Below are positions 34,504-42,690 of a stretch of 47,404 nt of DNA, one piece after another. The position numbers and the translations under genes were made by a program. The notes below the pieces were generated by a model. That model was not told the origin of the DNA, searched no databases, and saw nothing but the letters and a program-made list of their open reading frames with translations. How positions within the stretch are numbered: the first letter of the stretch is position 1; each line of letters starts with the position of its first letter. Where the stretch lies: NCBI GenBank assembly GCA_029250685.1, contig JAQXEU010000042.1:1-47404 (forward strand), read 5' to 3'. Origin of the DNA: Polaribacter sp. Lineage in GTDB: Bacteria; Bacteroidota; Bacteroidia; Flavobacteriales; Flavobacteriaceae.

Positions 34504-34920
34504 ATGGATTTAGAAGTAGGAGATAAAGTGTCGTTAATTATTGGATCGGAAACAGACTTAGGTTTTAATGTTTGGATTGATGAAGATTATGAAGGTTTGT
34601 TGTACAGAAATGAAATTTTTCAAGAAATAAGAGAGCGTCAACGAATTTCGGGATTTATAAAAAATATCCGTGAAGATGGTAAAATCGATGTTTCATTACA
34701 ACCACAAGGTTTTAGAAATGTAATTTCGTTAGATACGGAGAAAGTTGTAGAGGCAATTTACGATCATGATGGTTTTTTACCGTTGACAGATAAGAGTTCT
34801 CCTGAAGAAATTAAGCGTGAATTATTAATGAGTAAAAAAGCGTTTAAAAGGGCTGTTGGTACTTTGTATAAAGAAAAAACGATACTTATTAAAGATGATG
34901 GTTTAGAATTGATAAACTAA
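34504..34920 (+). CDS. Half-length CvfB-like S1 RNA-binding protein
   Basis: A 138-residue cytoplasmic protein. Residues 3-60 form an S1-type OB fold (VGDKVSLIIGSETDLGFNVWIDEDYEGLLYRNEIF, IREDGKIDVSLQPQG). Residues about 75-138 form the winged-helix tail of CvfB-type regulators (EAIYDHDGFLPLTDKSSPEEIKRELLMSKKAFKRAVGTLYKEKTI). Family members I know in Bacteroidota are about 280 residues with further S1 domains at the N-terminus, so this is the C-terminal half alone. It starts 5 bases after menD, with no room or remnant for the missing part. A role in RNA binding is likely; targets are unknown. Confidence 0.82.
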   Translation: MDLEVGDKVSLIIGSETDLGFNVWIDEDYEGLLYRNEIFQEIRERQRISGFIKNIREDGKIDVSLQPQGFRNVISLDTEKVVEAIYDHDGFLPLTDKSSPEEIKRELLMSKKAFKRAVGTLYKEKTILIKDDGLELIN

Positions 34921-34924
34921 TTTT

Positions 34925-36091
34925 TTATCCTTTTCTAAGCATTCTTTGAACATTTCTATAGAATTTATCGGCGTTTGGATCTGCTGGATCCATTTTTCCG
35001 TAACCTAATCTATATTCTCGTAAAGCTTTAGAATAATCTCTTCCAGCTTCATGATATCTCCCAAGATAATAATGACCTAATGGAGAAAAAGGATACAGAT
35101 TTAAAATCATTTCTCCATATGTTTTTAAATGATCTCCATTTTCTTTATCGATAATAATATTCTCAATTGCAATGATATCAATTTCTCTAATTCCTAAGTT
35201 AGCACCAAATAAATAATCAATTTCGATGTATTTATTTTCTAAATAAGAAATAGCGTCTAGAGGCGATAAGTTTTTGATTTTTGTTTCGAATTCTTCTTTA
35301 TTTATTCCGGAATAAATTTCAAAAACTTTGTTTAAAGCTCTAGGGATTCCTTCAGCAATAGCAGATATATTACTTGGTGAATCTTTAATAAAATCATACT
35401 TAACATTAAAGTTTTTAACAGATAATGAACTTAAATAATCTTTTAATAAACCAATTCTTGTTTGTTTTTCATTACTTATAAACTCTCCATCATTAAAATA
35501 AAAATAATACGTGTTGTCAATAGCGCTTAGTTTGTCTAAATCGTAAGATTCCATTTGAATACTAATGTCTGGGCTAAATGTTGGATTTAAACAAATGTAT
35601 GCGTTAAAAAGCGGCGTTTCCTCCTTTAAAAAATGCGTCAATAAATTTGCTGAAATTCCGTTTCCAACAATGGTTAAAAATGGAGATGTTTTAAAATTCC
35701 CTTCTATATAAGGCAATGCTTCATCTTTTATAAAATTATAAAAACGCTTTCCATCTGCAGTTAATTCGCTATTTTTAGTTTCATCAAAACCACCATCTCT
35801 TATACGGGTATTGGCCATTTCAATTCCAACAACAATCTGCTTTGGAGCTTTATCTGTATGTGAATAGAGTTTAGAGTTACCAACATATAAATCAAACATG
35901 TATTCAGAATCTAATATAATTGTAAGTGGATAATTTGCGATGGTGTCATTATCATATCCGCTTGGTAAATGAACCCGGAGTATTCTAATATCTTGTAATT
36001 CTTCAGATTCGTATTTTTTAGTAATCAATCTTTGACCAAAAGCAGAAATACTGAAAATAAAAAGTACTATAAAAGCAAAAATTTTTCTCAT
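34925..36091 (-). CDS. Exported esterase-like alpha/beta-hydrolase with a missing nucleophile serine
   Basis: A 388-residue protein with a signal peptide (MRKIFAFIVLFIFSISAFGQ). The core resembles EsteraseD/Fes-type hydrolases: VHLPSGYDNDTIANYPLTIILDSEYMF, QIVVGIEMANTRIRD, FLTIVGNGISANLLTHFL and FNAYICLNPTF. The elbow where GxSxG is expected reads VGNGISA (about 142-148), so glycine replaces the nucleophile serine. The C-terminal 60 residues (YPFSPLGHYYLGRYHEAGRDYSKALREYRLGYG) look like a TPR helix pair. It may be a non-catalytic binding protein. I prefer the ATG at 36091, which opens the signal peptide, to one 14 codons upstream. Confidence 0.78.
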   Translation of the reverse strand: MRKIFAFIVLFIFSISAFGQRLITKKYESEELQDIRILRVHLPSGYDNDTIANYPLTIILDSEYMFDLYVGNSKLYSHTDKAPKQIVVGIEMANTRIRDGGFDETKNSELTADGKRFYNFIKDEALPYIEGNFKTSPFLTIVGNGISANLLTHFLKEETPLFNAYICLNPTFSPDISIQMESYDLDKLSAIDNTYYFYFNDGEFISNEKQTRIGLLKDYLSSLSVKNFNVKYDFIKDSPSNISAIAEGIPRALNKVFEIYSGINKEEFETKIKNLSPLDAISYLENKYIEIDYLFGANLGIREIDIIAIENIIIDKENGDHLKTYGEMILNLYPFSPLGHYYLGRYHEAGRDYSKALREYRLGYGKMDPADPNADKFYRNVQRMLRKG

Positions 36092-36166
36092 AAAGAATAT
36101 TAATATTGTGGATAAAAATACTACTTTTTTCAAATAAATGAAGCTATTTACAAACCTTATATAAAA

Positions 36167-36198
36167 TTGTAATAATAGTAGTTAAAATCCTATTTTTG
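36167..36198 (+). promoter_or_regulatory. Bacteroidetes-type promoter of menB
   Basis: TTG at 36167-36169, a 21-base spacer and TATTTTTG at 36191-36198 match the TTG/TAnnTTTG consensus. It predicts a start near 36204 and a leader of about 50 bases. Confidence 0.75.
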
Positions 36199-36204
36199 TA
36201 TCAA

Positions 36205-36218
36205 GAACAAAATTGTTC
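36205..36218 (+). repeat. Inverted repeat at the menB transcription start
   Basis: GAACAA-AA-TTGTTC is a perfect 6-bp inverted repeat exactly at the predicted transcription start. It could be an operator or a 5' hairpin; chance is also possible in this A+T-rich DNA. Confidence 0.4.
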
Positions 36219-36255
36219 GATAGATTTTAAGTCATAACGATAAAAAACAGCAATT

Positions 36256-37095
36256 ATGATAAAAGCAGATTGGAAAACTGTAAAAGAATACGAAGATATT
36301 ACGTATAAAAAATCAAATGGTGTTGCAAGAATTGCGTTTAACAGACCTGATGTAAGAAATGCTTTTCGCCCAAAAACAACCAAAGAGTTATACGATGCAT
36401 TTTATGATGCTGGCGAAGATGTAAATATCGGAGTTGTTTTATTATCTGCTGAAGGACCAAGTTCTAAAGATGGAATTTATTCGTTTTGTTCTGGTGGGGA
36501 TCAAAAAGCAAGAGGACATCAAGGTTATGTTGGAGATGATGGATATCATCGTTTAAACATTTTAGAAGTTCAGCGATTAATTCGTTTTATGCCAAAAGCA
36601 GTTATTTGCGTTGTTCCAGGTTGGGCAGTCGGTGGCGGACATAGTTTACATGTTGTTTGTGATTTAACGTTAGCGTCTAAAGAACACGCAATTTTTAAAC
36701 AAACAGATGCTGATGTAACTTCTTTTGATGGCGGTTATGGTTCTGCTTATTTAGCAAAAATGGTTGGTCAGAAGAAAGCTCGTGAAATCTTTTTCTTAGG
36801 AAGAAATTATTCTGCACAAGAGGCTTACGAAATGGGAATGGTCAATGCTGTTATTCCGCATGCTGAATTAGAAGATACTGCTTTTGAATGGGCACAAGAA
36901 ATTTTAGAAAAATCTCCAACATCAATAAAAATGTTAAAATTCGCAATGAATTTAACTGATGACGGAATGGTTGGTCAACAAGTTTTTGCTGGTGAAGCAA
37001 CAAGACTTGCATATATGACAGATGAAGCAAAAGAAGGAAGAGATGCTTTTTTAGAGAAGAGAAAACCAAATTTTCCTAAAAAATGGATTCCATAA
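36256..37095 (+). CDS. menB: 1,4-dihydroxy-2-naphthoyl-CoA synthase, Asp-type (bicarbonate-independent)
   Basis: A 279-residue crotonase-fold enzyme cyclising O-succinylbenzoyl-CoA in menaquinone synthesis. SGGDQKARG carries the oxyanion-hole pattern, PGWAVGGGHSLHVVCDLTLAS is the second, and SFDGGYGSAYLAKMVGQKKAREIFFLGR is specific to MenB. Residues 149-151 are QTD. E. coli MenB has QTG there and needs bicarbonate, while the Asp form supplies the carboxylate itself. This one is therefore the type II enzyme. It has its own promoter and is 1.8 kb from menD. Confidence 0.96.
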   Translation: MIKADWKTVKEYEDITYKKSNGVARIAFNRPDVRNAFRPKTTKELYDAFYDAGEDVNIGVVLLSAEGPSSKDGIYSFCSGGDQKARGHQGYVGDDGYHRLNILEVQRLIRFMPKAVICVVPGWAVGGGHSLHVVCDLTLASKEHAIFKQTDADVTSFDGGYGSAYLAKMVGQKKAREIFFLGRNYSAQEAYEMGMVNAVIPHAELEDTAFEWAQEILEKSPTSIKMLKFAMNLTDDGMVGQQVFAGEATRLAYMTDEAKEGRDAFLEKRKPNFPKKWIP

Positions 37096-37096
37096 A

Positions 37097-37117
37097 ATTC
37101 AGTATTCAGTATTCAGT
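37097..37117. repeat. Three tandem ATTCAGT heptamers
   Basis: Three perfect copies of ATTCAGT begin 2 bases after the menB stop, in the non-coding gap before the FAH gene. Such 7-base tandem repeats resemble the short tandem repeats known in some other phyla. Confidence 0.8.
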
Positions 37118-37124
37118 TGTCTTG

Positions 37125-37138
37125 TCGAGCGCAGTCGA
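37125..37138. repeat. Short palindromic repeat TCGAGCGCAGTCGA
   Basis: This G+C-rich motif differs in composition from the surrounding DNA. It resembles a widely dispersed flavobacterial intergenic element (TCGACTGCGCTCGA core on the other strand), an assignment made from memory. Confidence 0.55.
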
Positions 37139-37185
37139 AACCTAATTTTTAATCTTTGATTTTTTCAATTTTTTAATAAAATAGA

Positions 37186-37794
37186 ATGAAAATAATTTGC
37201 ATTGGGCGCAATTACGCAAAACACATCGAAGAATTAGCAAATGAAAAACCAGATAACCCTGTTGTTTTTTTAAAGCCAGATTCAGCAATTTTACCAAGAA
37301 AAAACCCATTTTTCATTCCGCCTTTTTCTAATGACGTGCATTATGAAGTTGAGGTTTTGATAAAAATCAATAAAGTTGGAAAACATATTGATGCAAAATT
37401 TGCACATAAATATTATGATGAAATTGGTTTAGGAATCGATTTTACAGCTCGTGATATTCAGCAGCATTGTAAAGAAAAAGGAATGCCTTGGGAAAAAGCA
37501 AAAGCTTTTGACGGAAGTGCTGTTATTGGAGAGTTTTATGCAAAAGAAGAATTCGATTTAGAAAATATAAAATTCCAATTAGATAAGAACGGAGAAATTG
37601 TTCAGGATGGAAATACCAACGCCATGTTGTGGAAAACAGATGAATTAATTTCTTATGTTTCTCAGTTTTTTACCTTAAAAAAAGGCGATATCATTTTTAC
37701 AGGAACACCTGCAGGAGTTGGAAAAGTTGTAGAAAATGATTTATTAACTGGAACAATTGAAGGAAAACAAGCTTTTCAAATTAGAGTGAAGTAA
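37186..37794 (+). CDS. Fumarylacetoacetate hydrolase-family protein
   Basis: A 202-residue enzyme of the FAH family. MKIICIGRNYAKHIEELANE is the family N-terminus. The metal site includes HYEVEVLIKI with its Glu residues and GLGIDFTARDIQ with the Asp. DELISYVSQFFTLKKGDIIFTGTPAGVG is the C-terminal signature. Members act as oxaloacetate decarboxylases, acylpyruvases or isomerases; the substrate is unknown. The stop codon overlaps the cinA start (TAATG). Confidence 0.92.
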   Translation: MKIICIGRNYAKHIEELANEKPDNPVVFLKPDSAILPRKNPFFIPPFSNDVHYEVEVLIKINKVGKHIDAKFAHKYYDEIGLGIDFTARDIQQHCKEKGMPWEKAKAFDGSAVIGEFYAKEEFDLENIKFQLDKNGEIVQDGNTNAMLWKTDELISYVSQFFTLKKGDIIFTGTPAGVGKVVENDLLTGTIEGKQAFQIRVK

Positions 37795-39062
37795 TGAACG
37801 CAGAAATCATAACAATTGGAGATGAAATTCTCATAGGTCAAATTGTAGATACTAATTCACAATGGATTGGAACCGAATTGAATAAAATCGGTGTTGCTGT
37901 CTATCAAATTACTTCTATTCAAGATGATAAACAACATATTTTAAATGCTTTAAAAGAAGCGAAAGAAAGAGTTGACATTGTTATTCTTACGGGAGGTTTA
38001 GGTCCTACAAAAGACGACATCACTAAGAAAACAATTGCAGAATATTTTAACGATACTGAGTTTATCGAGTATCCAGAAGTTGTTGAGCACATCAAAGCGT
38101 TGTTTAAAAAGATAAATCACCCATTTAGAGAAATTCAGAAATATCAAGCACAATTACCTTCAAAAGCAACCTATTTGAAAAACCCATACGGAACAGCTCC
38201 AGGAATGTGGTTTTATGAAAATGAAACTGTTTTTATTTCGTTACCAGGTGTTCCTTATGAAATGAAAGGATTGATGAAATTGGAAGTCTTGCCGAAAATC
38301 CAAAAGGAATTTAAATTGCCTTTTATCAGTCATAAAACAATTATGTCCTATGGACAAGGAGAAACTATAATTGCAGAACGAATTGCGAAAGTAGAAGACA
38401 ATTTACCCTCACATATAAAGTTGGCATACTTACCCTCTTTTGGTAAAGTAAGATTGCGTTTATCAGGAACAGGAAATGATAAAGATGTTTTAGAAAGTGA
38501 GTTGCAAGAGAAAGTTACTGAGATTCAACAAATAATTTCTGATATTATTGTTGGATTAGAAGATGGTTATTCAATTGAAAAAAGAGTAGGAGCATTGCTA
38601 ATAGAACAGCAAAAAACTTTAGCAACGGCAGAAAGTTTAACAGGCGGAAGTATTGCATCAACACTGGTTTCAGTTCCTGGTGCATCTACCTATTTTAAAG
38701 GCAGTTTTATAACCTATTCAGAAGATGCTAAAAAAAGCATGTTAAATGTTTCAGAAAACACCATAAATAGATTTACAGTTGTAAGTAAAGAAGTTGCACA
38801 AGAAATGGCAACTACTACTAGAGAAAAATTAAAAACAGATTTTGCAATTGCAGTTACTGGAAATGCAGGTCCAACAACCGATAAAACAAATAAAACTGTT
38901 GGTGTAGTTTTTATTGCATTAGCAACAGAAACAGGTGTTTATGTCGAAGAATTTAACTTTGGTCAACCTAGAGAAAAAGTGATAAACAGAACGGTAAATA
39001 AATCTTTAGAAATTTTACAAAAAGAATTACTAAAAAATAATGAAAATAGTTTTGTTCGATGA
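37794..39062 (+). CDS. cinA: CinA-family protein (nicotinamide-nucleotide amidohydrolase)
   Basis: A 422-residue two-domain protein. The N-terminal part is a molybdopterin-binding-like domain (MNAEIITIGDEILIGQIVDTNS, VDIVILTGGLGPTKDDITK, NPYGTAPGMWF). The C-terminal part is a PncC-like amidohydrolase (TLATAESLTGGSIASTLVSVPGASTYFKGSFITYS, AIAVTGNAGPTTDKTNKTVGVVFIA). It recycles NMN and is translationally coupled to the FAH gene. The rpmB promoter -33 element lies inside its last codons. Confidence 0.95.
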   Translation: MNAEIITIGDEILIGQIVDTNSQWIGTELNKIGVAVYQITSIQDDKQHILNALKEAKERVDIVILTGGLGPTKDDITKKTIAEYFNDTEFIEYPEVVEHIKALFKKINHPFREIQKYQAQLPSKATYLKNPYGTAPGMWFYENETVFISLPGVPYEMKGLMKLEVLPKIQKEFKLPFISHKTIMSYGQGETIIAERIAKVEDNLPSHIKLAYLPSFGKVRLRLSGTGNDKDVLESELQEKVTEIQQIISDIIVGLEDGYSIEKRVGALLIEQQKTLATAESLTGGSIASTLVSVPGASTYFKGSFITYSEDAKKSMLNVSENTINRFTVVSKEVAQEMATTTREKLKTDFAIAVTGNAGPTTDKTNKTVGVVFIALATETGVYVEEFNFGQPREKVINRTVNKSLEILQKELLKNNENSFVR

Positions 39063-39082
39063 GAAAAATATTCATAAATTTG
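39051..39082 (+). promoter_or_regulatory. Bacteroidetes-type promoter of the rpmB operon
   Basis: TTTG at 39051-39054, exactly 20 bases, then TAAATTTG at 39075-39082. This is an almost ideal consensus promoter; the first element overlaps the end of cinA. It gives a leader of about 30 bases for rpmB. Confidence 0.85.
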
Positions 39083-39119
39083 CACCTCGTTTAGAAATAA
39101 CACTAAAAACTGTCAGAAG

Positions 39120-39359
39120 ATGTCTAGAGTTTGTGAACTTACAGGTAAAAAAGCAATGGTTGGGAACAATGTTTCTCACGCATTGAATAGAACAAAAAGA
39201 AAATTTGACGCTAACTTAATGGTGAAGCGTTTTTATATTCCAGAAGAAGATAAGTGGATTACTTTAAAGATTTCTGCTTCTGCTTTAAAAAATATTAATA
39301 GAAAAGGTATCTCAGCTGTTTTAAAAGAAGCTAGAGCTAAAGGTTATTTAACAAAATAA
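39120..39359 (+). CDS. rpmB: Ribosomal protein L28
   Basis: A 79-residue ribosomal protein of the large subunit. MSRVCELTGKKAMVGNNVSHALNRTKRKFDANL is the typical N-terminus and LKNINRKGISAVLKEARAKGYL the C-terminus. The first gene of the rpmB-rpmG-DUF4295 operon, with a consensus promoter. Confidence 0.98.
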   Translation: MSRVCELTGKKAMVGNNVSHALNRTKRKFDANLMVKRFYIPEEDKWITLKISASALKNINRKGISAVLKEARAKGYLTK

Positions 39360-39385
39360 TCCAACCCTTAAAAAAGTAAACCGAG

Positions 39386-39568
39386 ATGGCAAAAAAAGGA
39401 AATAGAGTTCAGGTAATTTTAGAGTGTACAGAGCATAAAGCTTCTGGAGAAAGAGGAACTTCTAGATACATTACTACTAAGAATAAGAAAAACACTCCTG
39501 ATAGATTAGAGGTTAAGAAATTTAACCCAATCTTAAAGAAGATGACAGTTCATAAAGAAATTAAATAA
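39386..39568 (+). CDS. rpmG: Ribosomal protein L33
   Basis: A 60-residue ribosomal protein: [53 protein letters not shown]. The zinc-binding CxxC pairs of some L33 forms are absent (only one Cys), so this is the zinc-independent type. It follows rpmB after 26 bases. Confidence 0.98.
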   Translation: MAKKGNRVQVILECTEHKASGERGTSRYITTKNKKNTPDRLEVKKFNPILKKMTVHKEIK

Positions 39569-39580
39569 TACGTATAATTC

Positions 39581-39733
39581 ATGGCAAAGAAATCAGTAGC
39601 ATCGTTACAGACAGGATCAAAGAGATTATCTAAAGCAATCAAAATGATAAAGTCTCCTAAAACAGGAGCTTATACATTTGTTGAAGCTATTATGGATCCA
39701 TCTAAAGTAAGTGACTTTTTAGCTAAAAAGTAA
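39581..39733 (+). CDS. DUF4295-family small basic protein
   Basis: A 50-residue basic protein: ATG at 39581, beginning MAKKSVASLQTGSKRLSKA and ending PSKVSDFLAKK. It is the usual third member of the L28-L33 operon in Bacteroidota and is likely ribosome-associated, though its role is not established. It starts 12 bases after rpmG and ends before a clear terminator. Confidence 0.9.
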   Translation: MAKKSVASLQTGSKRLSKAIKMIKSPKTGAYTFVEAIMDPSKVSDFLAKK

Positions 39734-39754
39734 TTACTTTATATCAAAATATTT

Positions 39755-39787
39755 AAAAGCTACTTTCTATTGAGAGTAGCTTTTTTT
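39755..39787 (+). terminator. Terminator of the rpmB-rpmG-DUF4295 operon
   Basis: AAAAGCTACTTTC pairs with GAGAGTAGCTTTT (one G-U pair) around a TATT loop and runs into seven Ts. Confidence 0.88.
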
Positions 39788-39810
39788 ATGTTTAATAAAA
39801 GCGTATTTTT

Positions 39811-39885
39811 GGGCGTTACCTTTCAGCTTGGGCTTTACGCACTACACGGTAGTTTGCTTCAATCCCTAACGCAGAGGTAGCGTTT
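39811..39885. repeat. Dispersed-repeat-like intergenic element
   Basis: GGGCGTTACC near the start and CCCTAACGC near the end form an imperfect inverted pair around GGGCTTTACGCACTACACGG. The block is richer in G+C than its surroundings and has no open frame. It resembles a degenerate copy of a GGGCGTTACC...CCCTAACGC element I associate with many Bacteroidota intergenic regions, a memory-based match. Confidence 0.6.
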
Positions 39886-39958
39886 AGAATGACAATTTGA
39901 CCAAACTTTAAAAGTGGTATAATTTTTTACACTTTTATATCAGCACAAAATAAAGAAC

Positions 39959-40912
39959 ATGAGCTTTTTAAAAAATATATTTTCAAAAGAAAAAAAAGAA
40001 ACTTTAGACAAAGGTTTAGAAAAAACAAAATCTAGTTTCTTTAATAAATTATCAAAAGCCGTTGCAGGAAAATCTACTGTAGATGAAGATGTCTTAGATA
40101 ATTTAGAAGAGGTTTTAGTTACTTCTGATGTAGGTGTAGATACAACCTTAAAAATTATTGACAGAATTGAAGCGCGTGTTGCAAAAGACAAATACTTAGG
40201 GACTGAAGAATTAAATCAAATTTTAAGAGAAGAAATTGCTGGTTTATTGTCAGAAACAAATGTTGAAGACCAAACCGATTTTACAATTCCTGCGACTAAA
40301 AGACCATACGTTTTAATGGTTGTTGGTGTAAACGGAGTTGGAAAAACAACTACAATTGGTAAGTTGGCTTCTCAATTTAAAAAGAAAGGCTTAAAAGTTG
40401 TTTTAGGAGCTGCAGATACATTTAGAGCAGCAGCAATAGATCAATTAAAAGTTTGGGCAGAAAGAGTAGATGTACCAATTGTGCATCAAGAAATGGGTTC
40501 AGATCCAGCTTCTGTTGCCTATGACACATTGCAATCTGCTGTAAGCCAAAATGCAGATGTTGTTATTATTGATACTGCGGGTCGTTTACACAACAAAGTA
40601 AATTTAATGAACGAGTTGGTAAAGATCAAAAACGTAATGCAAAAAGTTGTTAGCGATGCGCCACACGATGTTTTATTAGTATTAGATGGTTCTACCGGAC
40701 AAAATGCTTTTGAACAAGCAAAGCAATTTACAAAAGCAACTGAAGTTACTTCTTTAGCTGTAACAAAATTAGATGGAACAGCAAAAGGTGGTGTTGTCAT
40801 CGGAATTTCTGATCAATTTCAAATTCCAGTGAAATATATTGGAGTAGGAGAAGGAATAGACGATTTGCAAGTCTTTAACAAGCATGAGTTTGTAGATTCG
40901 TTCTTTAAATAA
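39959..40912 (+). CDS. ftsY: Signal recognition particle receptor FtsY
   Basis: A 317-residue SRP-family GTPase that docks ribosome-SRP complexes at the membrane. It lacks the long acidic A domain of E. coli FtsY; the NG domain begins near residue 20. G1 is GVNGVGKTTTIGKLA, then ADTFRAAAIDQL, G3 DTAGR and G4 TKLDGTAKGG. The ATG at 39959 opens MSFLKNIFSKEKK. It works with the SRP RNA encoded at 31082. Confidence 0.97.
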   Translation: MSFLKNIFSKEKKETLDKGLEKTKSSFFNKLSKAVAGKSTVDEDVLDNLEEVLVTSDVGVDTTLKIIDRIEARVAKDKYLGTEELNQILREEIAGLLSETNVEDQTDFTIPATKRPYVLMVVGVNGVGKTTTIGKLASQFKKKGLKVVLGAADTFRAAAIDQLKVWAERVDVPIVHQEMGSDPASVAYDTLQSAVSQNADVVIIDTAGRLHNKVNLMNELVKIKNVMQKVVSDAPHDVLLVLDGSTGQNAFEQAKQFTKATEVTSLAVTKLDGTAKGGVVIGISDQFQIPVKYIGVGEGIDDLQVFNKHEFVDSFFK

Positions 40913-40922
40913 AATAATTCTC

Positions 40923-40942
40923 ATTCCTGCACATGCAGGAAT
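40923..40942. repeat. Short palindrome ATTCCTGC-ACAT-GCAGGAAT
   Basis: A perfect 8-bp inverted repeat around ACAT, 10 bases after ftsY and just before the terminator. Similar small palindromes occur repeatedly in flavobacterial intergenic DNA. Confidence 0.6.
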
Positions 40943-40951
40943 CTACCTCAT

Positions 40952-40985
40952 AAAAAACACCTTTCTAATTTAGAAAGGTGTTTTT
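40952..40985. terminator. Bidirectional terminator after ftsY
   Basis: An A run, the CACCTTTCTA/TAGAAAGGTG stem (about 15 bp with the A/T flanks) and a T run. It serves ftsY and the convergent serine hydrolase gene. Confidence 0.9.
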
Positions 40986-40994
40986 ACTTTGTTA

Positions 40995-42575
40995 TTATTT
41001 CTTTTGAAATACAACTTGTAACTTTTGCACTTTTGGGTCTCTCTCTGGTGTTAATGTAAAAGCGATGCCTATTCTACCATTTTTGGTTTCTATGTAAAAG
41101 TATCCTCTAAGTTGATTACTGGGGTTAAGCTCGCCAACTTTCAAAATATCTCCAGCTTCATTAAAAACTTTTTGGACAGCCTCAATGCGATCTTTTCTGT
41201 CTAAGTCTAAATAAAAATTTTCGGCTAAAATGCTAGCTTCTAGTTCCTCATCCCAGTTTTGAACCATTTCAATAACCTGTGCTTTTCTTTTTATAAGGAT
41301 GTCTGAAACAGGTAATGCTCTTGGCTGAATTTCAAGTTCATCAAATAGTAATGAACGTATCTTTGATAAAGGCCAAGGGGTAGTGTATGTTAAGTTACAA
41401 AATGCCATAATACCGACACCATATTCTGGAAAAAACATATAGTTACTTCCAAATCCAGGTAAAGCGCCACCGTGAGATACACGTACTAATTCATCACACT
41501 CTTTAGTAATACTTAATCCGTACCCATAACCATTAATTCTTGCACAAGGATCTCCTTGAATGTTTTTGCTATTCGCATATAATCTTGAGAATTGTGGTGT
41601 TTGCATTTCACGTAAACTACTTCGTTTAACAGGTCCATTATCTTTATCGTTTCTTGGGGGCCAAGCAGACAAATGTAAACTCACGTATTTACTGAAATCA
41701 TCAATAGAGGTAATCAAACCACCCATAGCGCCATAAGAACCATCATGTAGCATCGGCTCTAATCTCCATTGTTCTTTTTCCCAACGATAGCCAATAGCCA
41801 ATTGTTCTTTAGGAACATTGTCAATTTCCCAATAGGTTTCATGCATTCCTAAAGGTTCAAAAACATTGGACTTTAAATAAGATTGATAAGAAGTTCCAGA
41901 AACTCTAGAAATGATTTCTCCAAGCATTGCATATCCTGTATTACTATATTCATAACCATAAGAAGGGACATTTGAAAGAGATAAATCATCTTTAATTAAA
42001 TCCAACAACATTGTAGCTGGTTGATGTAGCTGACGATCCCCCCAAGGGTTATCTTCTGGAAAACCAGCAGTCATAGTCAATAAATTTTTAATAGTTATTG
42101 TTGGAGCATCTGCAGTTAAATACGTAATTCCATTCATCTCGGGAATGAATTTACTCACAGGATCTTCTAAAGACAATTTTCCTTCATCTCTTAACTTTAG
42201 AATTCCCATCGCAGTAAAACTTTTTGTCATAGAAGCAATTCTAAAAGAGGAACTTGTTTTTGCAGGCGATTTTGAATCAATATTAATTATTCCTGTTGAA
42301 GATGAAACCACTAGTTCATTATCTACTACAATTCCGAAGGAAATTCCTGGAATTTTTTTCTTTTTTGCATAGTCTTCCATCAATTTTAATAATTTAGGAG
42401 CAACACTTTTTATCTTTTCTGCTCTTTTATCATTTTTAAATTTTGGTGCTTTGTAATTCTCCACAAAAGAATGGTTGGTATTATCTGTCGTTGCTTGATT
42501 TGTGTTTTGATAATTACATGAAATAAAGACAAATGTGAAAATAAAAGTGAAGAAGATGTAGAGTGCTTTTTTCAT
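40995..42575 (-). CDS. Lipoprotein serine hydrolase, class C beta-lactamase fold
   Basis: A 526-residue lipoprotein (MKKALYIFFTFIFTFVFISC, lipobox Cys20). The penicillin-binding-like core shows SMTK (Ser115-Lys118) in FRIASMTKSFTAMG, the YxN motif in YSNTGYAMLG and an HGG motif in VSHGGALPGFGSNYMF, which replaces KTG. The C-terminal 120 residues form a separate domain of unclear fold. The substrate may be a peptide, ester or D-amino acid; resistance is not implied. It is one of two such hydrolases (the other at 44447) flanking an amidase. Confidence 0.88.
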   Translation of the reverse strand: MKKALYIFFTFIFTFVFISCNYQNTNQATTDNTNHSFVENYKAPKFKNDKRAEKIKSVAPKLLKLMEDYAKKKKIPGISFGIVVDNELVVSSSTGIINIDSKSPAKTSSSFRIASMTKSFTAMGILKLRDEGKLSLEDPVSKFIPEMNGITYLTADAPTITIKNLLTMTAGFPEDNPWGDRQLHQPATMLLDLIKDDLSLSNVPSYGYEYSNTGYAMLGEIISRVSGTSYQSYLKSNVFEPLGMHETYWEIDNVPKEQLAIGYRWEKEQWRLEPMLHDGSYGAMGGLITSIDDFSKYVSLHLSAWPPRNDKDNGPVKRSSLREMQTPQFSRLYANSKNIQGDPCARINGYGYGLSITKECDELVRVSHGGALPGFGSNYMFFPEYGVGIMAFCNLTYTTPWPLSKIRSLLFDELEIQPRALPVSDILIKRKAQVIEMVQNWDEELEASILAENFYLDLDRKDRIEAVQKVFNEAGDILKVGELNPSNQLRGYFYIETKNGRIGIAFTLTPERDPKVQKLQVVFQKK

Positions 42576-42690
42576 TATTTGATTGTTTTTAATTTAGTAG
42601 ATTATTAGAGGATTGTTAAAGATACTAAAATTGTAATTGCTTATAATGAACTCCATCAATGACATTTCATTATTTTATTTAATAAAAGAT

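Noticed and set aside
36851..37069. A minus-strand frame within menB
   Set aside because: It is antisense to conserved MenB sequence with no start context.
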